DNA of 64,000 nucleotides from Rhodopirellula halodulae (GCF_020966775.1 NZ_JAJKFV010000029.1:1997372-2061371); one strand, 5' to 3'; counted from the stretch's first letter, positions 27,528 to 37,193 are shown. Numbers and translations are program-made. The notes: generated by a model from the sequence alone, not told the origin.

Positions 27528-30250
27528 TCGGATGCGGGCTCCTTATCCTCAGCAGCCGCTTTCTTTTTCGCGTCCGCCTTGGCTTTCTTCTTGTTCGCCT
27601 TGGTGTCCTTCGGTTCGTCCGATTCTTCTGCGTTTGACTCGGCCGATTCCTTTTCGATCTCTTTGTCGGCTTTCTTCAGTGGATCGTCCGACGCTGGCTC
27701 CTTGTCTTCCGCAGCCGCGTCCTCTGAAGCCTTTTCGCCCTCTTTCTTGGCGGCTTCCTCTTCCTTCTTTTTCTTTTCTTCTTTTCGCTTTTTAGCTTCT
27801 TCTGCCTTCCTCATGGGGTTACTCGATTTGCCCTTCTGATAAAGCTTGAAGCGACTGGGCTGCAACTTGGGCGGCCAGTGATTGTTGCCACCATCGGTGT
27901 CCGCGATTTCTCGTTTGGGATCGAGTTCCAATCGAACGATTTCTTTCTCGGACAAGAAGAGCCTTTTGACTTCTTTGCCGTTGAAACGCCAAATCTCGAC
28001 TGGAATTTGGACGTCTTCCGATGTGTTGTCGGCGTAGTGAATACGAAGCGGGATGGGCATCACCAAGCCACCGCGATTCGAGAATTTGACGACGTAGAAG
28101 CGCGTGGTGCGGCGAAGCAGCGATCGTTGTTCGTCCGAAAGTTTGTCCAAGAACTGTTGGTAGTTCTTGCGGTCTTGTTCTTCGACTTTTTCTTCGTCGT
28201 AGTCGGGCGAATTGTAGAAGTCTTTCAGACCGGGGCGCCAATCGATGCGGCGGCGAAGTGGCAAGGCTCGATTGCGTTCGTCCGTGATGTTGTCGTCACG
28301 AGCGTCTTTCTCTTTTCGTTTTCGCTCGGCAGCCTCATCGGGATCACCACTGTCAATCAGATAGAGTTCGACCCCATCGATGGCGATGTCGACATGGTCG
28401 GTGCTGTAGAACCAACCACGCCAAAACCAATCCAGGTCCGTTCCCGAGGCGTCTTCCATCGTTCGGAAGAAGTCGCTGGGTGTTGGACGTTTGAACTTCC
28501 ATCGTTTGGCGTACTGCGAGAATGCGTAGTCAAACCGTTCGCGTCCCAGCACGGTCTCGCGAAGAATGTTCAATGCGGTGGCCGGTTTTCCATAGGCATT
28601 GGATCCGAATTGAAGGATTTCGTCGCTGCTGGTCATGATTGGACGTTGGTTGTTGCCTCGCATGTACGGGACAATTTTTTCCGGCGGTCCGCGTCGTGAA
28701 GGGTAATCGTCTTCCCATTCTTGTTCCGTCAGGTATTGCAGGAACGTGTTGAGGCCCTCGTCCATCCATGTCCACTGACGTTCGTCACTATTGACGATCA
28801 TTGGAAAGAAGTTGTGGCCAACTTCGTGGATGATCACGCTGATCAAACCGTATTTGGTGGCTTTGCTGTACGTGCCATCGTCTTCCGGACGAGGCCCGTT
28901 GAAGCAAATCATGGGGTACTCCATCCCGTACACCGGTCCGTTGACGCTGATCGCGACTTCGTAGGGGTATTCAAAGGAATAGCGACCGTAGACGTCCAAC
29001 GTGTGAGCGATGGACTCCGTGCTGTACTGGCTCCACAACGGCTCGGCTTCGTTTGGGTAGTACGACATCGCCAACACCGTTTGGTCATCAACCGTGACCG
29101 GCATCGCATCCCAAATGAATTTGCGGCTGGCTGCGAAAGCAAAATCGCGAACGTTTTTGGCCGTGAAATTCCAAACCGCACGATCTTCAGTACGTGATTT
29201 CTCGTTCGCCTTTGCTTCTTCCGGGGTGACGATGAATTGAAGGTCGTCGCCCTTTTTCATCTCGGCGAGTCGTTCTTTCCATTCTGGTTTCAACACATCG
29301 TTTGGGTTCGCCAAGGTTCCCGTCGAAGCGACCACCATGTCGGCCGGAACATCGATGCGGACGTCATAGTCGCCCAACTCAAGTGTGAATTCGCCACTGC
29401 CCAAAAATTGATGGTGCTGCCATCCGGTGTAGTCCGTGTAGGCGGCCATTCGCGGGAACCATTGGGCAATCTCGTAAATGTAGTTCTCGTCGTCTTCGAA
29501 GTACTCGTATCCGCCTCGCGCACGGATCATCGTCGCGTCGACAATGTTGTAGCTGTATTCCAGTTTCAGTTGCGTGGATTGACCGGGGGCGAGTGGCTTG
29601 GGCAAGTCGACTCGCATCATGGTGTCGACGATCAGATGATCGATCTCGTCGCCTTTGGGATCGGTCACCGACTGAATTTTGTAGCCGCCATCGAAGGCTT
29701 CTTGCGCCAACATGGATTCGACGAAGGAGAACGACGCACTGCTTCCAATTCCAGGTGCAGATTTACTGGTGATGGCCGCGGAATCGTTCTTGAAGCGGTT
29801 TTGATCCAATTGCACCCACAGATAATCCAGCGTGTCTGGCGATTGATTGTGGTAGGTGATTTGGCAAGTGCCTCGTAGTGATTGGTTCTCGTCGTTCAGT
29901 GCGATGTCAATCTTGTAGTCCGCACGTTGCTGCCAATACTGAGGTCCCGGTGCACCGGATGCCGTTCGATAGACGTTGGGGGTTGGCAACCACGGTTCCA
30001 AAGGATGGAAACGATCGGTGGCATCACTGTGTTTTGGGTTGGGAAGCGGCTGAGCATCCACCTGTCTCGCAAGTGTGAAGCTGAATCCCAATGCCAGCAA
30101 CAACAACGCAACGTGATGACCCACCCGAAATCCGAATTGCGAACCAATCAATCGGTTGCAGGTCTTCTTGATAGGAATTGAGTTGGCAGAAATGGTGTTG
30201 GCACGTTGGGAGGTTGCAGAGCGAGAAACTTCAGACGATCGAAATCGCAT
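27524..30250 (-). CDS. Secreted M1-family (gluzincin) aminopeptidase-like protein
   Basis: From the ATG at 30250 the product is 908 aa. A signal peptide-like hydrophobic segment ends near VDAQ at about residue 67. The catalytic zinc site is complete: H475-E-V-G-H479 and E498 in WMDEGLN, the HExxH-x18-E pattern of M1 enzymes. The N-terminal beta-domain typical of M1 precedes it. The last 85 residues are an almost pure Lys/Glu/Ala/Asp low-complexity tail with a duplicated AAEDKEPAS unit, not part of the family fold. Substrate unknown. The downstream DUF6702-like gene overlaps by four bases. Confidence 0.9.
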   Translation of the reverse strand: MRFRSSEVSRSATSQRANTISANSIPIKKTCNRLIGSQFGFRVGHHVALLLLALGFSFTLARQVDAQPLPNPKHSDATDRFHPLEPWLPTPNVYRTASGAPGPQYWQQRADYKIDIALNDENQSLRGTCQITYHNQSPDTLDYLWVQLDQNRFKNDSAAITSKSAPGIGSSASFSFVESMLAQEAFDGGYKIQSVTDPKGDEIDHLIVDTMMRVDLPKPLAPGQSTQLKLEYSYNIVDATMIRARGGYEYFEDDENYIYEIAQWFPRMAAYTDYTGWQHHQFLGSGEFTLELGDYDVRIDVPADMVVASTGTLANPNDVLKPEWKERLAEMKKGDDLQFIVTPEEAKANEKSRTEDRAVWNFTAKNVRDFAFAASRKFIWDAMPVTVDDQTVLAMSYYPNEAEPLWSQYSTESIAHTLDVYGRYSFEYPYEVAISVNGPVYGMEYPMICFNGPRPEDDGTYSKATKYGLISVIIHEVGHNFFPMIVNSDERQWTWMDEGLNTFLQYLTEQEWEDDYPSRRGPPEKIVPYMRGNNQRPIMTSSDEILQFGSNAYGKPATALNILRETVLGRERFDYAFSQYAKRWKFKRPTPSDFFRTMEDASGTDLDWFWRGWFYSTDHVDIAIDGVELYLIDSGDPDEAAERKRKEKDARDDNITDERNRALPLRRRIDWRPGLKDFYNSPDYDEEKVEEQDRKNYQQFLDKLSDEQRSLLRRTTRFYVVKFSNRGGLVMPIPLRIHYADNTSEDVQIPVEIWRFNGKEVKRLFLSEKEIVRLELDPKREIADTDGGNNHWPPKLQPSRFKLYQKGKSSNPMRKAEEAKKRKEEKKKKEEEAAKKEGEKASEDAAAEDKEPASDDPLKKADKEIEKESAESNAEESDEPKDTKANKKKAKADAKKKAAAEDKEPASE

Positions 30251-30649
30251 TACAAGAACTACCTGGTCTCGGAGTAATCGGGGCGTCGGGCAAGGGCCGA
30301 ACCGCCTTCGAATCGCATGGTGAACGGCGTGGGTTTTCCAGGATACTTCGTTTTGAAGCCCCAAATGGCCGTCGGGGCCACATAATTCGGTAACGGCGGG
30401 AATCCGGCAGCAAGTCCGATTTGCTGGTCCCTCAGAATCGATTTATGCCTCGGTTGAGGGGAGCAAACTGCGCCCATCACTCTAGACAAACTTGCGCAGT
30501 CGTCAGAAACGGAACGATCGGAATCGAAATCCACTTCGCCATCTTTCCCGATTGATAAGCTCCGCCCGCCAAACAAAGCCGGGCTAAGTTTTCGACAGAG
30601 CGGGATTGTGATCTCGCCCCAACGAATCGTTATCAACTGAAGCTCTTCC
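30251..30649. other. 399-bp intergenic region between divergent genes
   Basis: It separates the M1 peptidase and the Flp pilin gene and must hold promoters for both. A minus-strand frame through it reads protein-like for about 50 codons but lacks a supportable start and end. Only short stems such as GCCCG/CGGGC near 30565-30590 are seen. Confidence 0.5.
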
Positions 30650-30832
30650 ATGTCCCGATCCAACGTTTGGCGATCGATTCGGCATTTCATGCTCGAAGAA
30701 GATGGCCCCACCGCTGTCGAATACGCTGTCATGTTGGCCATGATCATCGTCGTGGCCTCGGTGGGAATCAACATTTTGGTGACGGAGACGAGCAATAGTC
30801 TGAACCATTCCTCCGATGCCATTGCTAACTGA
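30650..30832 (+). CDS. Flp-type (type IVb) pilin
   Basis: A 60-aa protein with the Flp signature EEDGPTAVEYAVMLAMIIVVASVGI: cleavage by a TadV/CpaA-type prepilin peptidase is expected after the Gly, with the Glu-Tyr pair diagnostic of type IVb pilins. The short C-terminus is polar. Flp pilins build Tad pili used in surface attachment. No tad/cpa assembly genes are in the window. The next gene starts 15 bases later and is probably co-transcribed. Confidence 0.92.
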   Translation: MSRSNVWRSIRHFMLEEDGPTAVEYAVMLAMIIVVASVGINILVTETSNSLNHSSDAIAN

Positions 30833-30847
30833 ACTGGATTTGCCCCG

Positions 30848-31378
30848 ATGAAAGCTCAGCAATCCAAACGGCCATTGCGACAACAATTGTTGATCGACCG
30901 CGACGTGCAAGTTGCATTGATCATGCGCGCAGTTCTGTACGGGACGGCATGTGTGACTTACTTCGTCGTGATTCAGTTCTTCACGCAATCGATGATTCAC
31001 CCAGGTGTGGCCACCAGCGACCTATTCTTGTCGTTGACCGACGAAGCGATCTATTGGGTGCCTGGATTGCTAGTCCTTGGCCCGTTGATGATCTACGACG
31101 TGCTGCGAGTCAGCAACCGATTCGCGGGACCCATCTTCAGCATGCGACGCGAAATGCAGAATTTGATCGATGGCAAGGAAGGCCGAAACATCAAATTTCG
31201 CAACGACGACCATTGGTCTTCGTTGGCGATGCAGTTCAATGTCATTCGAGAAGAATTGCTCGAACTTCGCGCCAAGCAAGCTGCTTCGGGTGAGGCTTCC
31301 GAGGAACAGGAAGACGAACACGATGACAGCTGGATGGAAGCGGTGCCGGACGAAGCGGAACCCGTCGCCGCCAGCTGA
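30848..31378 (+). CDS. Two-TM membrane protein with HAMP-like segment
   Basis: This 176-aa protein has two hydrophobic segments (about residues 23-47 and 66-86) and then a region resembling a HAMP linker: RVSNRFAGPIFSMRREMQNLIDGKEGRNIKFR followed by a helical DDHWSSLAMQFNVIREELLEL. The tail is acidic. The layout is that of the membrane and HAMP part of a receptor without an output domain. It lies 15 bases downstream of the Flp pilin gene. I infer a signalling or pilus-linked membrane role; no exact family is recognised. Confidence 0.75.
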   Translation: MKAQQSKRPLRQQLLIDRDVQVALIMRAVLYGTACVTYFVVIQFFTQSMIHPGVATSDLFLSLTDEAIYWVPGLLVLGPLMIYDVLRVSNRFAGPIFSMRREMQNLIDGKEGRNIKFRNDDHWSSLAMQFNVIREELLELRAKQAASGEASEEQEDEHDDSWMEAVPDEAEPVAAS

Positions 31379-31416
31379 GCGACTCAGAGCAAGAGCTTCG
31401 AGATAGCGTCGGCCCC

Positions 31417-31438
31417 GTCGCGTTGAACACAACGTGAC
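31417..31438. terminator. Hairpin between converging genes
   Basis: GTCGCGTTG / CAACGTGAC form a 9-bp stem with one G-U pair and a 4-base loop, just after two convergent stop codons. There is no T run, so termination strength is uncertain. Confidence 0.4.
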
Positions 31439-31439
31439 C

Positions 31440-32339
31440 TCAAGTCACCAAGCCGGCGTCTCGCATCAACATTTGCAGATCGGCCCAAGCCGCTTTTTTC
31501 GCGTCTGGGTTCCGCAGCAGGTACGCCGGGTGATAGATCACCAGCACCTTGCTCTCGTGGTATTGGTGAAACCGTTGCCGCAAGCGTCCAATTGATAATT
31601 TCGAACTCAGCAGCGTGTGTGCACTGACGGCACCGAGACATACGATGTATTCGGGACGCAGAATCTGAAGTTGCTGCTCCCAATATTCGCGGCAATTGCT
31701 CAGTTCATTCGGTTCCGGGTTTCGATTTCCTGGCGGTCGACATTTGACCGTGTTCAGCAGGTAAATGTCTTCCCGCTGCAACTTGCAGGCTTGGATCATT
31801 TTGTCCAGCAATTGGCCCGCACGCCCAACAAATGGTCGGCCTGTCCGGTCCTCGTCCGCACCGGGGCCTTCCCCGAAAAACGCGAATCGTGTCCCAGGAT
31901 TTCCTTCACCAAAGACTGTTTGGGTTCGGCATTTTGCCAGTTGGCTGCACTTCGTGCACCCGGAAACGGTTGTCGCCAACTGTTCCAATTGTTGTTGCCG
32001 ATCAGCGATTGGCAGGCTGACACCGGGGTACGGATCGTCGTTCACCGAGAATGACTCAACGGGTTGCAAGCGGCTCGTTGGTGCCCGCGGTGGCGTTTTG
32101 ACTTCGTCGCCAATTTCAGCGGCGGTGGGAGCCGGCTTCGTTGCGGGCGATGGTGATGCAGCGGTCAAGGCTGCTTCGGCCGGTGGAGACACTGCAAAAC
32201 GCGATTCCCACTCCGCCACCCGTTCCGCATTGGGTTGTGGGATGAACGGCACCCCGACGCGATGCAGGTGAGCCAGCAATTCCTCGGCGGCTTCACGTGT
32301 TTGGGCGGGATCCAGTGGGTTGTGCGTGTCGTTCGACAT
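31440..32339 (-). CDS. Family 4 uracil-DNA glycosylase
   Basis: The enzyme removes uracil from DNA and starts base excision repair. Family 4 marks are GEGPGADEDRTGRPFVG (motif A, about residue 154 onward) and HPAYLLRNP (motif B) near the C-terminus. The iron-sulfur cysteines are visible as CTKC, then VKC and NCREYW with the expected spacing of about 16. The N-terminal 110 residues are Ala/Pro/Ser-rich and extra relative to the core of about 190 residues, as in many planctomycete and other bacterial homologues. It is monocistronic and faces the pilin operon. Confidence 0.93.
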   Translation of the reverse strand: MSNDTHNPLDPAQTREAAEELLAHLHRVGVPFIPQPNAERVAEWESRFAVSPPAEAALTAASPSPATKPAPTAAEIGDEVKTPPRAPTSRLQPVESFSVNDDPYPGVSLPIADRQQQLEQLATTVSGCTKCSQLAKCRTQTVFGEGNPGTRFAFFGEGPGADEDRTGRPFVGRAGQLLDKMIQACKLQREDIYLLNTVKCRPPGNRNPEPNELSNCREYWEQQLQILRPEYIVCLGAVSAHTLLSSKLSIGRLRQRFHQYHESKVLVIYHPAYLLRNPDAKKAAWADLQMLMRDAGLVT

Positions 32340-32547
32340 GGAAGTCAGGAGCGAGGACGGAGCGTTTTCACGTCAAAAAGCGGTGTCGGCAGTTCGGTTC
32401 TGACCAAGGGTCGGATTCGACGAAGAACGACGAGTTTCGACCAAGGTAGGGATTCTGAAAATGCCCTCCGCAGCTTAACATTGGCAGGTTACCACTGATT
32501 GGTCGATCCATTCACCCGTCCGCCTTTTTCTTCCTCCGATTTTTGTC

Positions 32548-33912
32548 ATGCCAGTTCCACAAGTCGCGATCGTCGGTCGTCCCAACGTCGGCAAGAGCAG
32601 TCTGTTCAATTGGCTCGCACGCCGCCGTCTCGCCATCGTGGATAACTTCGAAGGCGTGACTCGGGACCGGATGACAACCCTGATCGAAGCCGACGACCGC
32701 TTTTTTGAGTTGGTCGACACCGGGGGGATGGGTGTCGAAGACCCCGACGATTTGACCTCTGACGTTCGGCACCAGATCGATCTGGCGATCAACTCCGCGG
32801 ATGTGATTTTGTTGGTGGTCGATGTCCAAACGGGATTGATGCCATTGGATGAGGAAGTCGTCGAACGGTTGCGAGGTTTGGAACGCCCCGTGATCTTGGT
32901 CGCTAACAAAGCCGACCAGCAACATCAGGATGTTCACGCCAACGAATTTCAAAAGCTCGGTCGCGGCCGATTGGTCACTGTCAGCACCCTGCAGAACCGC
33001 AATCGAGACGAATTGATTCAAACGATCGTCGACCGGTTGCCGGATTCAGAAGACGATTTGGTGGCACCCGATGCGGGGATGAAAGTTGCCATCGTCGGAC
33101 GTCGCAACGTTGGCAAGAGCACGTTCGTCAACACGCTGGCGGAATCCGACCGGATGATTGTCAGCGAAGTCGCAGGAACCACTCGTGATAGCGTCGATGT
33201 CCGATTTGAAATTGACGGTCAAACGTTTATGGCCATCGACACGCCTGGTTTGCGGAAACGCAAGTCCATTCGCACGGATCTTGACTACTACGGTTCGCAC
33301 CGCGCCCAACGCAGCATCCGTCGCGCGGATGTGGTGTTGATGTTCTTTGATGCACTGGAAAAAACCAGTCGTGTCGATAAGCAGTTGGTGGGCTACATCA
33401 TGGAGCACCACAAACCGGTGATCTTCGTGGTCAACAAATGGGACAAAGTCGACAAAGAGGTTCCTACCGAACGTTGGGTGAAGTATTTGCGACACCAATT
33501 CACGACATTGTCGTATGCACCCATCGCGTTCATCACCGGCCAAACCGGGCGCAATGTGAAAGCGTTGCTGAACCACGCCGCGATGCTCTACAAGCAATCA
33601 CAATCACGCGTGTCGACCGGCGAGTTGAACCGAATCATCCGAGCGGCGATGGACCAGCATCCACCCGCGATGTACCAAGGTCGCCGGCCGAAAATTTACT
33701 ACGCCACGCAAGTTTCGACAGAACCGCCAACCGTGGTGGTCATGTGCAGCGACCCCAAAGCGATCACCAAAGACTATCAACGTTACCTGGTGGGCTGGAT
33801 GCGGGACCACCTGCCGTTTGGTGAAGTGCCTATCAAAATGTACATGCAGCAACGAAGTCGCGCGGAAGCGAAAGCCGAACGATCCGGGCAAGGTCGTCCG
33901 TACGATCAGTAG
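32548..33912 (+). CDS. der: Ribosome biogenesis GTPase Der (EngA)
   Basis: Two consecutive GTPase domains identify Der: G1 motifs GRPNVGKSS at residues 10-18 and GRRNVGKST near 184-192, DTGG and DTPG G3 motifs, NKAD and NKWD G4 motifs. A C-terminal KH-like domain (KIYYATQVSTEPPTVVVMCSDP) follows. Der acts in 50S subunit assembly. Length (454 aa) is normal. Unlinked to other ribosome genes here. Confidence 0.97.
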   Translation: MPVPQVAIVGRPNVGKSSLFNWLARRRLAIVDNFEGVTRDRMTTLIEADDRFFELVDTGGMGVEDPDDLTSDVRHQIDLAINSADVILLVVDVQTGLMPLDEEVVERLRGLERPVILVANKADQQHQDVHANEFQKLGRGRLVTVSTLQNRNRDELIQTIVDRLPDSEDDLVAPDAGMKVAIVGRRNVGKSTFVNTLAESDRMIVSEVAGTTRDSVDVRFEIDGQTFMAIDTPGLRKRKSIRTDLDYYGSHRAQRSIRRADVVLMFFDALEKTSRVDKQLVGYIMEHHKPVIFVVNKWDKVDKEVPTERWVKYLRHQFTTLSYAPIAFITGQTGRNVKALLNHAAMLYKQSQSRVSTGELNRIIRAAMDQHPPAMYQGRRPKIYYATQVSTEPPTVVVMCSDPKAITKDYQRYLVGWMRDHLPFGEVPIKMYMQQRSRAEAKAERSGQGRPYDQ

Positions 33913-34044
33913 GGAATTGGGACGCAGAGACGTTCCGCTGCGAAAAGGCGCGCCACGTGCAGTCGAAAAAGGTGCCTTTATTTTGGCCGCCGTCTGTGAG
34001 GTTGTCTTCGGCGGTTGATTGAAACAAGAAAAAGGGATCGCAGC

Positions 34045-34497
34045 ATGTCGACATCGCATTCGCCCGTCACGCCAGCACCTGCACACGGAAGTTTCCCAGC
34101 ACCGGAGACGCATTCCGTTGTGGTTGGCTACATCACTTGGTTGTTTGGCTTTTTCGGAGCCCATCGCTTTTACTACGGAAAGCAGATCAGCGGAACGCTT
34201 TATTTCTTCACGTTAGGCTTGGCTGGAATCGGTTGGATTGTCGATCTCTTCTTGATCCCCAGCATGGATCGGCGGGCACAGATGCGGTTTGCAACCGGGC
34301 CGCTGGACTACACGATCGCGTGGATTTTGTTGACGTTCTTAGGTCTGTTCGGCATCCACCGGTTCTATCTCGGCAAATGGGTGACCGGGGTGATCTATCT
34401 GCTCACGGGCGGGTTGTTCGGTGTTGGATGGCTCTACGATTTGTGGACGTTGAACGAGCAAGTTGATTTGGAAAATCGACGACTCAACCGCGGGTGA
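34045..34497 (+). CDS. Tandem TM2-domain membrane protein
   Basis: Two TM2 domains lie in a row in 150 aa. Each has the turn-linked pair of helices with the motif G(A/I)HRFYxGK: FGAHRFYYGK near residue 40 and FGIHRFYLGK near residue 110, each followed by Gly-rich second helices and a WxxDLxx end. The ATG at 34045 follows AAAAAGGGA, a good ribosome site. TM2 proteins have no assigned biochemical activity; most have one TM2 domain. Confidence 0.9.
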   Translation: MSTSHSPVTPAPAHGSFPAPETHSVVVGYITWLFGFFGAHRFYYGKQISGTLYFFTLGLAGIGWIVDLFLIPSMDRRAQMRFATGPLDYTIAWILLTFLGLFGIHRFYLGKWVTGVIYLLTGGLFGVGWLYDLWTLNEQVDLENRRLNRG

Positions 34498-34616
34498 TGA
34501 GGCATCGCACGTTCCGAGCGTGAGAGGCTTAGAATGGTAGCGGCCGTGACCGAGTTTGAGATTCGGTTGCCGCTCCCGCCGACCATCCTGCCCACTCCTC
34601 TCTGCGGATCTCCACC

Positions 34617-36677
34617 ATGCGATGTTTTCGCTTTCTATGCGCGTTGTTGCTTCTCCCAACTTTAGTCGGTGCAGCCACGGCTACCGCAGCAGACTCTGCT
34701 CCAGCCGATCCAGCACCTGGTGACCAAGTCATCGCGGAATACTTTCGTCAGCAGACCAACCAACTGAGCGAAGACTGTTTTTCCAACATTCAAACGTTGG
34801 AAGATTGGACCGAAAATCGTGAGCAATATCGTCGCCAATTGCTGAGCATGTTGGGGCTGGATCCGATGCCCGCTCGGACCGAACTTCAGGCAGCGATCAC
34901 GGGAGTCGTGCGACGAGAGGAAGCCGGTTTCCTTGTTGAGAAGGTTCATTTCCAGTCGTCGCCCGGACTGTACGTGACCGGCAATTTGTATCGCCCGATC
35001 GATGTGTCTGAGCCGCTTCCCGCGGTTCTGTACGTTTGCGGCCACGGACGCGTGGTGAAAGACGGCGTCAGCTACGGCAACAAGGTTCACTATCAACACC
35101 ACGGAGCCTGGTTCGCTCGAAACGGTTATGTGTGTTTGGTCATCGACACCATCCAGTTGGGCGAGATCGAGGGCATTCACCACGGCACGTACCGAGAGAA
35201 AATGTGGTGGTGGAACAATCGCGGATACACGCCGGCCGGGGTGGAAGCTTGGAATTGCATTCGAGCACTGGATTGGTTGCAGTCCCGCGACGATGTCGAT
35301 CCAGAGCGATTGGGTGTGACCGGTCGAAGTGGCGGCGGAGCGTATTCTTGGTGGTTAGCGGCGATTGATGAACGCGTTCGGGTGGCCGTGCCCGTGGCTG
35401 GAATCACCAATTTGCATGACCATGTCGTGAATGGGTGCGTCAGCGGTCATTGCGATTGCATGTACATGGTCAATTCACAACGTTGGGACTTTCCAATGGT
35501 CGCCGCGTTGGTGGCTCCTCGTCCGTTGCTGATCTCCAATACCGATCGTGATCCCATTTTTCCCTTGGAAGGCGTAGTGGATGTGCACGCCAAGGTTCGG
35601 CGCATTTACGATTTGTATGATGCCTCGGAAAAGCTTGGATTGCAGATCACCTCCGGGCCTCATCAAGACACCCAAGAACTGCGCGTGCATGCATTTCGTT
35701 GGTTCAATCGACATCTTCGCGGTGACGACAACTTGGTTGAATCCGTCGCGATCAAGTATTTCGAACCCGAAGAACTGAAAGTCTTCGAGTCCCTGCCAAA
35801 AGACGAACGGGTGACTTCGATTCACGAGTTCTTCGTCCCAAAGGTGTCTCCGCAGGACCTGCCGGCGTCCCTGAAAGAATTAGCGTCTGTCACGCCCGAG
35901 TGGAAACGTCAACTGAAGGAGCATACGTTTGCGGGATGGCCGACAACTACAGACGATGCCAATCTCGAAGTCAAGAAAACGATCGAGCTGGCTGATGCGA
36001 ATGTGACCTTCGCCGAATTCACCAGCCAAGATCCCTTCCGGCTCCCATTGATCATCCTGCGGCCAAAAGGATCGGAAGATGGAGCCGCACCTCTTCGCGA
36101 AGGCGTTGATCTTCGTGTCTTGGATCAGAGCGGTTGGGAAGAGATTGTGGGAACACCAGAAACGAATCTGGATGAATGGTCGAAGCGGTTGCCCAACGAT
36201 CGCGTTCAGGTTTTGTTTGCACCGCGAGGTGTCGGCCCGACACGCTGGTCCCAGGACGAGCGAGACCAGACGCATATCAGGCGTCGATTCATGTTGCTGG
36301 GGCAAACGCTCGCTGGAATGCAAATTTATGATTTGATGCGAGCCATCCAAACGTTGACCAAGTCTGAGAACATGATGTTGATGAGGACTTCGGGGCCACT
36401 GCATGTTCACGGTGAGGGCGAAGCAGCGGTTTGGGCCTTGCACTCCGCGGTTTGGACCGAGGGCATCGATCGCTTGACGTTGACCGACCTACCGACGACC
36501 AATCGCCAAGGACCCGATCTGTTGAATGTCAGCCGCGTCGCCGAGATGCCAATGTTGGTGGGGCTCGCGATGACCAACGTGGATGAGCTTCGGGTGGAGG
36601 GTGAATACAAGAAGGCGTGGGCAGACATCGCCAAGAGCCAAACGGTGCTTCAGCCGATCATTCGGAGCGAGCCATGA
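34617..36677 (+). CDS. Secreted alpha/beta-hydrolase (acetylxylan-esterase-like)
   Basis: The 686-aa product has a signal peptide (residues 1-25, ATATAAD). The first 400 residues are an alpha/beta-hydrolase of the acetylxylan esterase/dienelactone-like group: CGHGRV oxyanion region, GVTGRSGGGAYSW with nucleophile S238, and DRDPIFPLEG plus GPHQDTQE supplying probable Asp and His. The last 250 residues resemble a second hydrolase-like fold but without a GxSxG motif. Planctomycetes use many such enzymes on acetylated or sulfated polysaccharides; substrate is unknown. The stop overlaps the next start by ATGA. Confidence 0.8.
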   Translation: MRCFRFLCALLLLPTLVGAATATAADSAPADPAPGDQVIAEYFRQQTNQLSEDCFSNIQTLEDWTENREQYRRQLLSMLGLDPMPARTELQAAITGVVRREEAGFLVEKVHFQSSPGLYVTGNLYRPIDVSEPLPAVLYVCGHGRVVKDGVSYGNKVHYQHHGAWFARNGYVCLVIDTIQLGEIEGIHHGTYREKMWWWNNRGYTPAGVEAWNCIRALDWLQSRDDVDPERLGVTGRSGGGAYSWWLAAIDERVRVAVPVAGITNLHDHVVNGCVSGHCDCMYMVNSQRWDFPMVAALVAPRPLLISNTDRDPIFPLEGVVDVHAKVRRIYDLYDASEKLGLQITSGPHQDTQELRVHAFRWFNRHLRGDDNLVESVAIKYFEPEELKVFESLPKDERVTSIHEFFVPKVSPQDLPASLKELASVTPEWKRQLKEHTFAGWPTTTDDANLEVKKTIELADANVTFAEFTSQDPFRLPLIILRPKGSEDGAAPLREGVDLRVLDQSGWEEIVGTPETNLDEWSKRLPNDRVQVLFAPRGVGPTRWSQDERDQTHIRRRFMLLGQTLAGMQIYDLMRAIQTLTKSENMMLMRTSGPLHVHGEGEAAVWALHSAVWTEGIDRLTLTDLPTTNRQGPDLLNVSRVAEMPMLVGLAMTNVDELRVEGEYKKAWADIAKSQTVLQPIIRSEP

Positions 36678-37096
36678 ACGATAAGGCCTCCGACCAAGGT
36701 AATTCCAGTCGGCCGCCAGAGAATGCCAGCACTGAGACGAACGTTCGATCGTCGATGATTCGAATGTATGTCTTGATAGCGGCGTGGCTGCCCTTTGGGT
36801 GGTTGTTGTCTTTTTGGATTCCGTCCCAATCCGATTCCATTCGAGAATTAAGACGCAGTGGCGAGCTGCCAGTGATTGCTGAATGGATCGTTCGGTTGAC
36901 CCCAACGTCGTCTTACTGGGCGGCTGTGCTGATGCTTGGATTTTCCGCGAGTTTGTTCGCGATGGGTTGGCATTTGCGTGTTTCGGTTTCCGATGCGGGC
37001 ATCGCTCGGTATCGAAAGTGGACGACTTGGGGCACCGCTCTTGGGGTGATCGCGGCGGCAACGGTCTACGCGGTGATGTCTCGTGTGCTCTCGTGA
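36674..37096 (+). CDS. Small membrane protein of unknown function
   Basis: This 140-aa protein starts at the ATG inside the ATGA overlap with the esterase gene. A polar Ser/Asn-rich N-terminus leads to three hydrophobic segments (about residues 33-51, 79-100 and 115-135). No family is recognised. Translational coupling implies a link with the esterase. Confidence 0.7.
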   Translation: MNDKASDQGNSSRPPENASTETNVRSSMIRMYVLIAAWLPFGWLLSFWIPSQSDSIRELRRSGELPVIAEWIVRLTPTSSYWAAVLMLGFSASLFAMGWHLRVSVSDAGIARYRKWTTWGTALGVIAAATVYAVMSRVLS

Positions 37097-37193
37097 AGCG
37101 ATCTTTCGTGTTTCGATCCTGAATCGAGTAGATTGAATCGCACCGATCTACGTTTGATCGTTGAAGGTACCGACACTCAGGGGGAGAAACCGC

